DNA of 64,000 nt from Capsicum annuum (taxonomy: Eukaryota > Streptophyta > Magnoliopsida > Solanales > Solanaceae), in contig NC_061121.1 in the NCBI RefSeq assembly GCF_002878395.1, positions 15,324,902 through 15,388,901 of the forward strand, given 5' to 3'. Made by a program: the position numbers and the translations under genes. Below are positions 46,494 to 57,021 of the stretch, one piece after another (within the stretch, counting starts at the first letter, position 1; every line of letters starts with the position of its first letter). Under the pieces are notes generated by a model. It had not been told where the DNA came from. It saw only the letters and a program-made list of their open reading frames with translations, and searched no databases.

Positions 46494-48325
46494 TGTAGAC
46501 ACGTAATTTTGTTCTTTTCTGAAAATATTTTAATTATTTTTATTTTATTTTATTTTTTAAATTTTTATTTTTTTTTATTTTTTTTATTTCACCTTACCAT
46601 ACTTTTGTTTAATTGATAATTTCTCCCCAAAAAAAGAATTGAAAATAATTAAATACACATCATCTTTGCCACCTCACTATGCCAACTCAACACCTCACTT
46701 TCTATTTTTCATTGGATACATGCAAAAGGCACACGCCCTACTCATTTTTTTTACATGCCACCCTCATCTTTCCACATGCCACACTAACTTTTCCACATGC
46801 CGCACACTTACTCCCAGAAGCCACCAATTATATGCTTCCACATAGGATAATAAATAAAGAAAAAAGAAAAATCAAATAAAAAATATAAAAGAAAAATTCT
46901 AAAAGGGGGAAAGGGGGAGGCTCATTCTTTCATCATCATCTTCTCCATAATAACAACAATCATCATCATCTTCCTCACAAGAAGAACAAAAAAAAATCGA
47001 GGGAGAGAAGAGAGAATTGCGCGAGAGAGAAAAAAATTGAGAGAGTAACAGAACCGTGAACAGTGTTGTGAACAATGTCGTAAACAGTACGTGAACAGTG
47101 TCGGTGTTCGGGTTCGATTGGATTTACGGAGCTTCAGTTTTGGGTCTCAAATTTTTCAACACGGAGTTTGAGTTCGTCATTGTTGAGGTCCCATTAGGAA
47201 TTCTATAGTCCGGGCTTTCTTGATTTTATTATCAATAAAATCAATTCTTCAAAGGTCCATCTCTCAACTCTACTTTTATATTATATCGAAGTTCGTTAAT
47301 ATCGTGATTTTGTGGTGTGGTTTTGAATATTTCGAGCAAAATGTTAATTGTTGTTGTGGATATGAAGGATTGATATGCTTAAATATTTGAATCTTCGATG
47401 GGGTATGTGTTGTTGGTTTCGGATTTTGAAAAGTGATTTGATAGTCGAACTGGTTTAATAATGTGGCTAAAAATGGATTTGGGAGATAGAGTTGAGAAAT
47501 TGATAAAAAAAAAAGTTGAATTTAGATTAGCTTTGGTTTATTGTTGTTATGTTTAATTCGTAATGAGCATGAATATTGTTGGAACGTGATAAAATTATGA
47601 TTTGTTGAAATGGATAGGCGAATGTTGGTTCGGGTAGGCAAAAATTTAGGAATAAGTTTTCTTGTTGAATATTTGAATGTGGTATTTGAGTTGAACGGTT
47701 TGGTTTTAGTTCTTGTATTTGAAAATGTATTCATTTAATCAGGGAATGCCCCGCGATCGCTTGTATTTATTTGCCGAAAAATGCCCCGAAGTATTTTGTA
47801 TTTGGAGGACGTCCGTGATGAAGGCCCGAGGCATCGGGTAGCAAGGGAGCGTAGTATAAAATTAGAGTAGGGTAGAATAGGTTTTACATTTTCGCATTCT
47901 TTTTCTATTTTGGACTGTATAATTGGACTGGACATTGTTTTTGGATTTGTTTGTTTGATTGATCGTTTTATTTATGTTTGGTGTGGTTTATACATTCATA
48001 GTGTTCAAATTAGCCAATATACTCCACCAAGCGGCCGTGGTCTAACCACGGGATCGAGGGGTGCCTAACACCTTCCCCTCGGTCAACAGAATTTCTTAGC
48101 CGGAATCTCTGTTCGCAGATCAGTTTTATAGAGTCAAAATCATTTTGAAAAAGGATATCCACAGGTGACTTGGCACACCTGATTTATGTCAAGTGGCGAC
48201 TCTGAGTTTTGAAACTAATGAATCCTTTTTCGGAAAATTTTTCATCTTTTATCAGTTTAATAATAAAATCCTTTCGAACTTAAAATTCAATTATTTTTTA
48301 GGAGTGAAAAAAAAGGGGTGTGACA
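46494..48325 (+). repeat. 3' LTR of the gag-only element
   Basis: It is 1832 bp, collinear with the 5' LTR and very similar. The main differences are the shorter GTGAACAGT array and scattered transitions. It looks younger than the Tekay-like pair. Confidence 0.8.
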
Positions 48326-48438
48326 AGTACAAGTCTTTGTTGAGAGGTCTAAGTGAATTTTCAAGACAACTTTAGGTGGTTGTCGATGACTTAAGCCTTT
48401 AAAAAATGACTTATTTTGGTTTAGAGCTCCATTAGACA

Positions 48439-49593
48439 CAAGACAATTGGTTGTTTTGTTGTCTTTTAAAGTTGATATTCAATATTTCAAGTTAAACTTT
48501 GTCTTTTTTCTGGATATTTAGCCCGTAACTGTATTTCTAGCTTCCGCATAATTTCAAAGTTGAATTTATGAATAGTTTGCCAGGCCAAGGGTCCATTGGG
48601 ATCACTCGTTGTACCAGATGTCATGTTACGTCCAGGGTGTAGGCCCGAAGCGTGACAGGGAACTAATGAATAACAAACACAGTACCATTTTAAGGCACGT
48701 TTAATTTGGATTATCAAAATTCATTGCAAATTGTATAGATAAATAGTTATTAGGAATTGAGTAAAATGATCAGTTATTTTGAAGTAATAGTTTGTTATTA
48801 GTAATGAAACTTGTATGATTGTATTAGTGATCTCATTTAATCAGACAACTAAAGAAGATCCTAACCCAACGAGTCCTAATTCAAAGTATAGTGCCTCATC
48901 CTTGTTTTCATTCCCCTCTTTTTCCCTTTCAACCAATTTTCCACTTAGGTTTTCTTTTTGTTAATATTGTACATACACATGCTATTCTATTTGAAGTTTT
49001 CGCAATAATTTTTTCGGATAGTCGAGAAATCTCCGAGGGTCAACTATACACGATTCGAAACTCGGTGAATAATGGACCCGCCTCTCTACCCTTCTCCACT
49101 TAAATGCCAAATTTTTGGACACATGATATGCGTATAACCCACACATCACATTTTGTACTCTTACTATAGAGTATAGACCAGAGCCCTTGAGGGGTGTTTG
49201 AATTTTTCAGTATATTATGCCTTTTTATTGAAACATAGATTAGCATCCTCCCCTCTTGTTAAAATCCCATATAAAACATTAGCCGGGTGAATATTCTTTG
49301 GCTTAAGTGAAATTATTTGGAGGATTCTACTTTCCAAGTGTGTAATATTGATACACACACCCCCAGAAATTTAAGTTAGGAGTAAGCTGCGGGATGTCAT
49401 TCCTCCTGAAATATGTGAATTAAAGCATCTAACACATCTCTGAGTACTTCACCTTTTTAGATTTCATCATCTTTATGCTCATCAGTTGGAGGTGTTAAAA
49501 TGAACCTAAATTAAGTTGATTCGTCCAATTCGTCCAATATTTAATGGGTTGGGTTCAAGATGATTTAATATTCGGTAAATCTCAACCCAGTAA
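48439..49593. other. Spacer with old repeat fragments
   Basis: A minus-strand stretch near 48662-48620 (TCACGCTTCGGGCCTACACC) resembles the start of a common Gypsy LTR, but nothing else of such an element follows. 49010-49115 holds a short dispersed repeat listed separately. No gene is seen. Confidence 0.4.
49010..49115 (+). repeat. Short dispersed repeat, possible SINE fragment (copy 1)
   Basis: It shares AAATCTCCGAGGGTCA, GAAACT(C/T)GG, GGATAAT-type and ACCCTTCTCC blocks with 61135-61225. GATTCGAAACTCG resembles a tRNA-type B box, so a tRNA-derived SINE is possible. Ends and target duplications are not visible. Confidence 0.45.
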
Positions 49594-49601
49594 GTCTCAA
49601 C

Positions 49602-49798
49602 TAGGGGTGGGCATATTTTGGTTTAAACCGAAAAATCAAACCGAAATTTAATTTTGGTTTCGATTTTTTGATTTTTCGGATCGAATTCGATTTGTAATTT
49701 TAAAATTTTGATTTTTTGATTCGGTGTTCGGTTTAAAAAAAAATTCGGTTAAATCAAAAAACTGAAATTTTATAAATAAATAAATAATATATATATAT

Positions 49799-49836
<38 letters not shown>

Positions 49837-50386
49837 ATATATATATAATATTATATTATATTATATTATATTATATAAATATATATAATATTTAGTAATT
49901 CACATTAACAATTAACATTTAACAGTAAATTCGCATACGTCGCGGGCTGTTTATGGATTATTTTAGTGACTCAAATATTTTATGAACTATTTGGTGACTT
50001 TAGACTGTTTTATGGACTATTTATGCAAGGTTATATTATATGTAATGATTAATGACGTTATGTATTAAGTTAAGTTTATGATTATTTCATTTCGTTTCAT
50101 CCATGTTGAGTTATTTATATTTGGAAATGAAAAACATGTTTGAAAAAAATATTTTTTTCTAAAAAAAACCATCAATTTTAAATGCTTAGTTATGAAAAAG
50201 AGAGGCTAACTACTTTAATATTTCAAATTGAAATAAAAATTCGAAATAATCAAACCGAATTTGTAAAACCGAACCAAATCGAATTTATTTCGGTTTGGTT
50301 ACGAATGTCATTTTTGTCAATCCAAAAATCGATAAACCGAACCGATATTAAACAATCAGACCGAACTAACCGAACGTCCATCCCTA
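49602..50386. mobile_element. hAT-type MITE with an AT microsatellite
   Basis: The left end TAGGGGTGGGCATATTTTGG and the right end inverse TAGGGATGGACGTTCGGTTA form terminal repeats, followed by CGGTTTGGTTTTTCG-type subterminal blocks on both sides. Flanking 8-mers GTCTCAAC (49594-49601) and ATCTCAAC (50387-50394) agree at 7 of 8 positions, as hAT transposases produce. There is no coding capacity. Confidence 0.8.
49786..49893. repeat. AT/TATTA microsatellite
   Basis: It is a pure A/T array of TA and ATATT units within the hAT MITE, and likely highly variable. Confidence 0.9.
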
Positions 50387-50459
50387 ATCTCAACTCATTT
50401 TTAAATTGGGTTCAAATGAACCCGCAATCTCCACACTGTTTAATAGAAAAATAATTTTT

Positions 50460-51600
50460 TTAATAAAAGTAGGAAAAACAAGCGACTATATATATTTCTT
50501 GCCCCAACCCTCATCTCCACCTACCTTGCACCCTCTATACGACAATATCCCATCCTCAAAAAAATATAGTTTTTAAAAAAAGTTAAATTTCTTTTTTTTT
50601 TTTTTTAGAAAAAAAGACTTTTACCTCAACCCTCATTCCTTTCCTACCCCCACACCCCACGTCCCCACTCCCACCCCCACACCAATCCCAATTTCTTTTT
50701 TTTTTTTTAAATATTTATCTTTTAAAATAAAATTCTTTCTCCACCCTCGTCACCTCCTAACACCCCCGACATAACTCTTTTTCAAAAACTTATTTTTAAA
50801 AAAAAAATATTTTTTAAAAAAAAATCTTATCTCAATCCCTTCCTAACCCCGACTTCCTATCCCACACTCCTCTCTCAAAAATAAATTTTTATTTTTAAAA
50901 ATTAAATTTTAAAAATAATTTTTATCCCATGTTCATTTTAAATTAATTGAGGTGCACAAAAACTAATTCGAACATTATGATTATAAAAAAATTGTTTCTC
51001 TTGAGGTAATGGACAGAAATTTTGCAAAGGTGAATCATGATTATCACTTGTGCTGATTTTTAGGCAAACTTTTACTACTAACATTTCTTTCAACCATAGA
51101 GCACAAGGCGGCGCTTGCGTTTCGGTTACGGATTTAATTGAGCCAATAATTTTAGTTCTAACTCTATATTTGTATTAAAAGGTTCATTAAAATGTATAAA
51201 CCCACAATTTTTTTTATCCAAATTTGACAACAATTATGAAAAGACTTTCATAGCCTTATTTAGATTTAACCATATTTTATCATAACAAGGACAAAAAAGT
51301 CTAAAAGTTAACTAGTTTATAATGTGAACGCAACTTTTTTCATTTTGGTCAAATTGTGGCAAAAAAATTGTGGCCAGAATTTTTCCTATCAATTAGTACC
51401 AACTTTTCTTAAATTAAAAGATGGTCATATTTCATGTAAGGAAGGGGAATAACTAAAATTTGAGGTGTATTTTGATAACTAGTTGGTGATAGTTCAGGTA
51501 AAAAAAAAATTGAAGACATAATACTTTAAGCAGAAAATTCGCAAAAACGTAATAATTCAGGTGTGTTTAATTCTCAATATTGAGCACATGTAATTTTTTT
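50460..51600. other. Low-complexity spacer, no gene
   Basis: 50500-50900 is pyrimidine-rich on the plus strand, with repeated CCCCAACCCTCAT-like phrases and T or A runs, in the style of decayed retroelement leader DNA. 50930-51600 is AT-rich with nothing recognised. Confidence 0.5.
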
Positions 51601-51603
51601 AAG

Positions 51604-51907
51604 TTATTGATCAAAAACACATTTATACTATCACTTTTTTGCGAGTTTTATACCTCAACTAACAGTTTTTTCTTTTTCTAGGCGAACTATTACTATCTAT
51701 GTATTAGAATACACCTCAACAATTAGTTATTCTTTTTTCTTACCTAAACTATCATCATCGTTCAGGTAGCAAAGGAAACAACCAATAGTTAATGTGTGAT
51801 TTAATTTATAGAGATGGTAGTTCAAGTAGGAGAAGTTATCAGGTGATAGTTGGGGTTTCAAACTCGAAAAAACTTGATAGTTCAAATGTGTTTTGATGAA
51901 TCGGTAT
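51604..51907. mobile_element. Foldback MITE
   Basis: The left arm TTGATCAAAAACACATTTAT pairs with the right arm inverse TTCATCAAAACACATTTGAA, and the arms also share ACCTCAACTA and CTATCA motifs. It is a near-full-length inverted repeat with no open frame. The small hairpin at 56687-56766 belongs to a related group. Confidence 0.6.
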
Positions 51908-52415
51908 CTTAATTTTTTTTAATTGATATCAATAGGCTCTTTTTGTTGTTGTTATGGAATTTTAGCTAGGCAGTACCTTTTAATCTCCCAATCATATTAG
52001 GAAATTGTACTTAATAGAAGTACCGTTTAATCCTAAAATTAACCGTTTTGATTTGAACAACATAAAGCAGGAATTTCAGACAACAAAGGATAAGTTAAAT
52101 TTCATGAACATATGATATAGTTAAAGTAGGTGTGAACTTTTTAATTTCACGATATACGTATATTTTTTATACCAACAAATTAAAATGACCTACATTATTA
52201 ACACGTAACTAAAAGTATCGCTCGATATATTAAAGCTTTAATTATGTGCGAAATTCAAAGAAGGACGAACCATAAGAGTTTATTATCAACACGTAACTAT
52301 CTACAATAATAATAGTAATTATAATAATTCTTAATATGATGGTATACATATTCTTTATACCATCAGATTAGAATGACATATTATCTTTTGGTGATCACTA
52401 TAACGAGTTATTGCT

Positions 52416-52416
<1 letters not shown>

Positions 52417-52453
<37 letters not shown>
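52417..52453. repeat. (AAT)n microsatellite
   Basis: About 12 uninterrupted AAT units lie roughly 350 bp upstream of the heparanase-like gene's TATA box. Confidence 0.95.
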
Positions 52454-52454
<1 letters not shown>

Positions 52455-52640
52455 TAAAAAGTTATTTTTCATTACTGGTCAAGGTAATTGATAATGTAAT
52501 AATTCTTTACGTTGATAGTATAGTACATAAACTCAAATTCCTAGTCGAGATAACAGAATTTTTATTATTACAATAATAATGATGATATAAAAAATTATCT
52601 TTCATTACTAGTCAATATAACTGATAGTGTAATTAGAATA
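52448..52640. repeat. 139-bp-spaced duplication upstream of the heparanase-like gene
   Basis: AAAGTTATTTTTCATTACTG with following GATAATGTAAT (52457-52500) recurs as AAAATTATCTTTCATTACTA with GATAGTGTAAT (52588-52637), each preceded by AAT-type repeats. A second local duplication links 52150-52197 and 52338-52384 (CTTTATACCATCAGATTA-like). Confidence 0.6.
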
Positions 52641-52765
52641 AAAAAGGAATAAGTATATATTATTAAGTTTTGTCTTAAACAGAATTATAGTTGAATTAGT
52701 ACATAGCTAATTCTGTAATAGTATTAAACTAGGATATTGTCCTTAGCCACTATATTCTTTTTCTC

Positions 52766-52773
52766 TATATAAA
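52766..52773 (+). promoter_or_regulatory. TATA box of the heparanase-like gene
   Basis: TATATAAA sits 111 bp before the start codon, which leaves a leader of about 85 bp. Confidence 0.75.
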
Positions 52774-52883
52774 CGTTATACACCTGCAAAATTTTATGTC
52801 ACATTCTTCTTCTTTTCGTCTCATTTTTTACTATTATTGGTTCTTTTTATTGATCAATTAGCAATAAAAAAAATTTTAAAAAA

Positions 52884-55800
52884 ATGGATTCAAGAATATT
52901 GAGGCTCTTTTGTTTGGTTTTCTTAGTGTCATCATGTTTTATTAATTTATCTAATGCAGATGAATTGAAGCTTATGGTGAAAGGAGTTACATCTATTGCT
53001 CAAACAGATGATAATTTCATATGTGCAACTTTAGATTGGTGGCCAGAAAATAAATGTGATTATAATCAATGTCCATGGGGAAAAGCTGGTTTACTTAATC
53101 TGGTAATTACTTTTATATTTTAATTATCTGTTCAAGTTTTGTAGTTCTTTTATGTCATTATTCCTTTGAGTTGAGGATCTTTTTATGTTTTAATTATATC
53201 TTCAAGTTTTCTAGTTCTTTTTATGTCATTACTCTTTTGAATCGAGCATCTTTTCTCTTTTAATAATCTCTCCAAGTCTTGTAGTTCTTTTTTATATCAT
53301 TACTCTTTCGAGTTGAGGATCTCTTTATGCTTACACTATCCTCTTCAGATCTCGCTATTGTTACGTTGATTCTTGTGAGCTGAGAATCTATCAAAAACAA
53401 TCTAGTATTATTTTGTTGTATAATTATTTCTTGAAGAGAGAAAAAATATAGCAGTAGGTGTTTTTTTATTGATTGATTTTGCAAATAAATTATGCAGGAT
53501 TTGAAAAACAAGATTCTTGCAAACGCTGTTAAAGGTTAGTAATTACTGCTTAGTGCCATAGTTCATTGTTTTAATTAATCTATTATATGTGTGCGTCGAT
53601 AAATAATATTTTTTTTTATAATGTATATTAATATAGGCTGACATTATTTGAAAATAAAATCGATTTGGACAAGATATAGAGCCTTCAAGCACCATGATTC
53701 TTAAATTAACTTATTTATTGTGACAATATGTAGATGCACCATGCTGGTAACTTATTCATTAAGATTCATTATTTTCAAGGTGAAACATAGATTTATCTAT
53801 GAAAATTCACTAAAGTTCTAATAAATATATTAGAGCTGAACTTATGAGCTTAGTGATAAAAATCTTATAAATCACGTTTAAGTTTTGGAATATAATGTAA
53901 ACAGAATAAATTTTTGCTATAAAATAGTATGAAAAATTGTGTTTTACTTTAGATGTTCTCATAGATTTCATGTCTGATCTTGTTTTTATTCTTTGAAAAA
54001 AACAATTCTTGATAGAAATACGTTATATTTGCAGTTGTTTTTTTGTGTTTTAAATAATAATTCCTCTATTCCTTTTTATTTGTCATGTTTTGCTTTTTCA
54101 GAGTCAATTTGACTAACTTTTAAAGCTAGATTAACTTAAATTAATTAAAATTTAAATATTCAAAAACTATTGAAAAATTAAATTGCAATTTTGTACGACT
54201 AATAAGGTACGAAGTATTTTATTATCTTTATTTTTTTTTACTTTGCAGCATTCAAGCCACTAAGAATCAGAATAGGAGGTTCTTTGCAAGATCAAGTTTA
54301 CTACAAAGTTGGAAAATATCCAAAGCAATGCTCAAATTTTGAGAAAAAATCTGATGGACTTTTTGGATTTGGTGATGGTTGTCTCCACATGAATAGATGG
54401 GATGAATTGAATGATTTATTCAACCAAACAGGGTAAGATCATTAAATTCTTTGACCCTCTTACGAAGCATTCTGCATTCACGCAAGCATCTATAAAACCT
54501 GTGGTTCCTTCCACGCGAAACGATATTATACGTGAATTATTTATGTATTAAATAGTATTGTAGCGATCGTTCTTTAATAAGACTAGCTAAATGGTGTGTT
54601 AACTTAGGTTAGTTACCTTTTTTTCTTGTACTATAAATAAACACCATATTATTTATGCGGGATTTAATAATATTTCTAACTTGTTTGTGGAATTTATGCA
54701 GGGCTGCAATAACATTTTCATTCAATGCTTTACTTGGAAGAATACCATCAGATGAACATAATACTCTTTGGGAAGGAGATTGGAATCAATTCAATGCAAA
54801 ATCATTGATGAAATACACTATCGAAAAGGGATACAAAATTGACTCATATGAACTAGGTAAATTAAAAAAAAAAAAAAAAAATAGTTCCTTCTTTTTTCTT
54901 TTACTTGTTTATAAAAGTGAGGGAGTTTTAGCGTAACTCGTAAGTAGGTAGTGACAAGATCGAACTATAGAGACAACCTCTTGTTGAGATGCAGATTGTG
55001 GTCTAGCCTTTCTTTGGACCTTGTGCGTAGCGAGGGCTTGGTGTACCATATTGCCTTTTTCTTAACTTGTTTAAAGTACTAAGATCAATCTTTGATAGGT
55101 AATGAGCTTTGTGGAGGAGGAGTTGCTGCAAGAATAAAGCCTCATCAATATGGCAAAGATGTCAAGAAATTGAAGAGACTTGTCACACATATGTACCCTA
55201 ATCCTGCTGATAGACCAAAAATCTTGGCCCCTGGTGGATTTTATGATGAAAAATGGTTCCAAGAGTTCCTTCTAGCTACCGGACCGGGCGTTGTCGATGG
55301 ATTGACACATCATATTTACAACCTTGGAGCAGGTATGTAACAACGTTCTTGCATTCCGAGGCAGATTCAGGATTTTAACTCCCGTGTAGAAAAAGACTGT
55401 TGTATTAACTCTTGGTAAATTGCAGGTGTTGATCCAACTCTACTTGACAAACTTCAGAATCCATTTTTCCTTAGCCAAGTAGCTCAAACATTTAAGAATG
55501 TTGAAAATGATGCTAAATTGTTTTCACCATCTTCTGGACCTTGGGTTGGTGAAGCTGGTGGAGCTTACAATAGTGGTGGCAAACACACTTCACACACCTT
55601 CGTTAACGGTTTCTGGTAACTCTTCATATCAAGTCTGATAACACGTAAACAATGTTTTCATCGTCGTTGGCTAGAATGTCTTGTGTCTAACATTGGTGTT
55701 GCTGTAGGTACTTGGATCAACTGGGAATGACATCAACTTTCAACCACAAGGTATACTGCAGACAATCCTTAATTGGTGGAAACTATGGTCTTCTCAACAC

Positions 55801-56430
55801 AACTTCTTTCATGCCAAATCCAGACTACTATGGGTATTTATCGCGATTCTCATGATCAAATCGCCTATTACTAATGGTAAAGTTTAGTTGTTTTACAAGC
55901 TTTTTTCTGATGTTTTTGCAGTGCTCTTCTGTGGCATAAGGTCATGGGAAAGAATGTGCTTTCTGCTACTCATGAAGGCTCTCCATACATCCGCACTTAC
56001 GCGCATTGCTCAAAAACAAGTGTAAGTTACAACAAACGTTATCAAAGATTTCAACTGTAATATGATCTTCTAAAGTTGTCTGAAAAATCTCTGTTTTGTC
56101 TTTCAGGGCATTACGGTTCTGCTAATTAACATGGATAAGTCAACTACCTTTGATGTCTCTGTGGTCGATGACTTGAATATACACCCTGTTGTATACCCTA
56201 AGAGCGTTGAATCTATACATCAAAGAGAAGAGTACCATTTGACGCCAAAAGATGGCAACATTCAAAGTGATGTGTTGTTGCTAAATGGCACTCCATTGAA
56301 ACTCACTTCCTCATTGGACATCCCGGAAATGAATCCTAAGCTCGTTGATCCAACGTTTCCCATCAGTGTTGCTCCTCAATCTATCGTCTTTGCAACTTTG
56401 AGAGGGTTCCAGGCTCCTGCTTGTGCATAG
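52884..56430 (+). CDS. Heparanase-like protein, glycoside hydrolase family 79 (nine exons)
   Basis: Exons: 52884-53102, 53498-53534, 54249-54432, 54702-54856, 55099-55332, 55426-55615, 55708-55833, 55922-56021 and 56107-56430. All have GT-AG borders and consistent phases, giving 522 residues, normal for plant GH79 proteins. Residues 1-25 form a signal peptide (LFCLVFLVSSCFINLSNA), so the enzyme is secreted to the wall or vacuole. The family acid/base Glu lies in ELGNE (E201) and the nucleophile in WVGEAGG (E319). The motifs LRIRIGGSLQDQVYY and DGLTHHIYNLGAGVDP are typical. Plant members are beta-glucuronidases acting on arabinogalactan-protein glycans; that activity is inferred from the family. 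The start ATG is the first after a good TATA box. The gene looks intact. Introns hold a 70-bp tandem repeat and a Stowaway remnant. Confidence 0.93.
53115..53330 (+). repeat. 70-bp tandem repeat in intron 1 of the heparanase-like gene
   Basis: TTCAAGTTTTGTAGTTC-type units recur at 53131, 53201 and 53271, exactly 70 bp apart. Each is followed by TATGTCATTACTC-like and GAGTTGAGGATCT-like blocks. Confidence 0.85.
54062..54235. mobile_element. Stowaway-like MITE remnant in intron 3
   Basis: CCTCTATTCCTTTTTATTTG, then TGTCATGTTTTGCTTTT and GAGTCAATTTGACTAA, follow the layout of common Solanaceae Stowaway copies. The right end is decayed. Confidence 0.5.
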
Positions 56431-56686
56431 AGAATTCACAAAATTAATTAGTTTAGTTTTTAGATTAGGATAAATACATTAGATCCTTCTCATTAACATG
56501 TTCAGAGAAGTTACATATTAAAGTAATAGTAGTTTACTTTGTTGTTTTAGCATAGTTGCTTTATACTACATTGTCAGTTTTACTTTCTTTAATTCTTCTA
56601 TTGGTTTCTGATTAAGGAATTTGCATCTATATAACCTGAAAAGAACTCAAGATTCTACTTTTTGGACATACCTAAAGAATCCCGGT

Positions 56687-56766
56687 TTTTCGAGTCTCAT
56701 ACCTGAACTATCACCAACTATTGATAGTTGAGGTGTGTGTGAAATTTCACGTATGAAACTCGAAAA
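56687..56766. repeat. 80-bp hairpin repeat downstream of the heparanase-like gene
   Basis: TTTTCGAGTCTCATAC pairs with GTATGAAACTCGAAAA, and CAACTATTGATAGTTG marks the inner part. It resembles the arms of the foldback MITE at 51604-51907. Confidence 0.65.
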
Positions 56767-57021
56767 AACGAAAGAATTAACTCTAAAAGGAATTTGAATC
56801 TCTTCAAAAGAGAAAGCAAACCATTTAGCAGAAGTAGAGAATGTTTGATAACTTTGTTTCAAGATTCCAAAACCAAGCCTCACATGCAAAGATACCTTAG
56901 CTTAGTCCTTCAAATTCCTTCAAAAGCAGCAAAGCTTTTATACCTGACAAATAAAGCTCCATCTTTTTTTATCTGATCTTTAAGTAGCTTCAAAATAAGG
57001 CTCCATTAAACCAAAGGAAGA

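Larger units (their letters stand above)
37291..48325 (+). mobile_element. Ogre-lineage gag-only (TR-GAG-like) LTR retroelement
   Basis: LTRs of about 1.85 kb begin TGTAGACACGTAATTTT and end GGTGTGAC(A/G). Target copies GGTAC (37286-37290) and AGTAC (48326-48330) agree at 4 of 5 positions. The insertion lies exactly inside the right TIR of element B. The primer site TGGCGACTCTGCTGGGGA is the tRNA-Arg type used by Ogre elements. The 7.3-kb interior has a gag region (40823-42600) but no protease, RT, RNase H or integrase, and the distal half is repeats. That architecture fits TR-GAG elements, which rely on enzymes from a full Ogre partner. Confidence 0.8.
35901..48397. mobile_element. MULE-like non-autonomous element B, nested in A
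   Basis: A perfect 9-bp duplication TTTAAAAAA (35892-35900 and 48398-48406) flanks inverted ends. The left TIR of about 95 bp starts GGTTTAAGTCATGGACAGAC. The right TIR (37257-37290 then 48331-48397) is its inverse, starting GGCTTAAGTCATCGACAACC when read inward. Without the retroelement it is about 1.46 kb: a pyrimidine-rich block (36160-36330), a spliced-leader-like stretch ending TTGTTCAG at 36713, and G-rich repeats. No transposase is present. It could be a Pack-MULE that captured a host promoter or leader, but I cannot name a parent gene. Confidence 0.8.
35278..48429. mobile_element. Foldback MITE A, split by element B
   Basis: With element B removed (35901-48397, plus one copy of its duplication), A is about 655 bp and palindromic along nearly its whole length. 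The left end GAACTCTGGACCAAAAT pairs with the right end inverse GAGCTCTAAACCAAAAT at 48413-48429. Inner arms share AACGTTGTTCCCAGTAAC-type motifs centred near 35600. Flanks CATTAGATA (35269-35277) and CATTAGACA (48430-48438) match at 8 of 9 positions, a Mutator-like duplication. No protein is encoded, so it must be mobilised in trans. Confidence 0.75.

Noticed and set aside
48487..48717. Minus-strand open frame near a Gypsy-like LTR start
   Set aside because: It is a short fragment; no second LTR, primer site or coding domain is attached.
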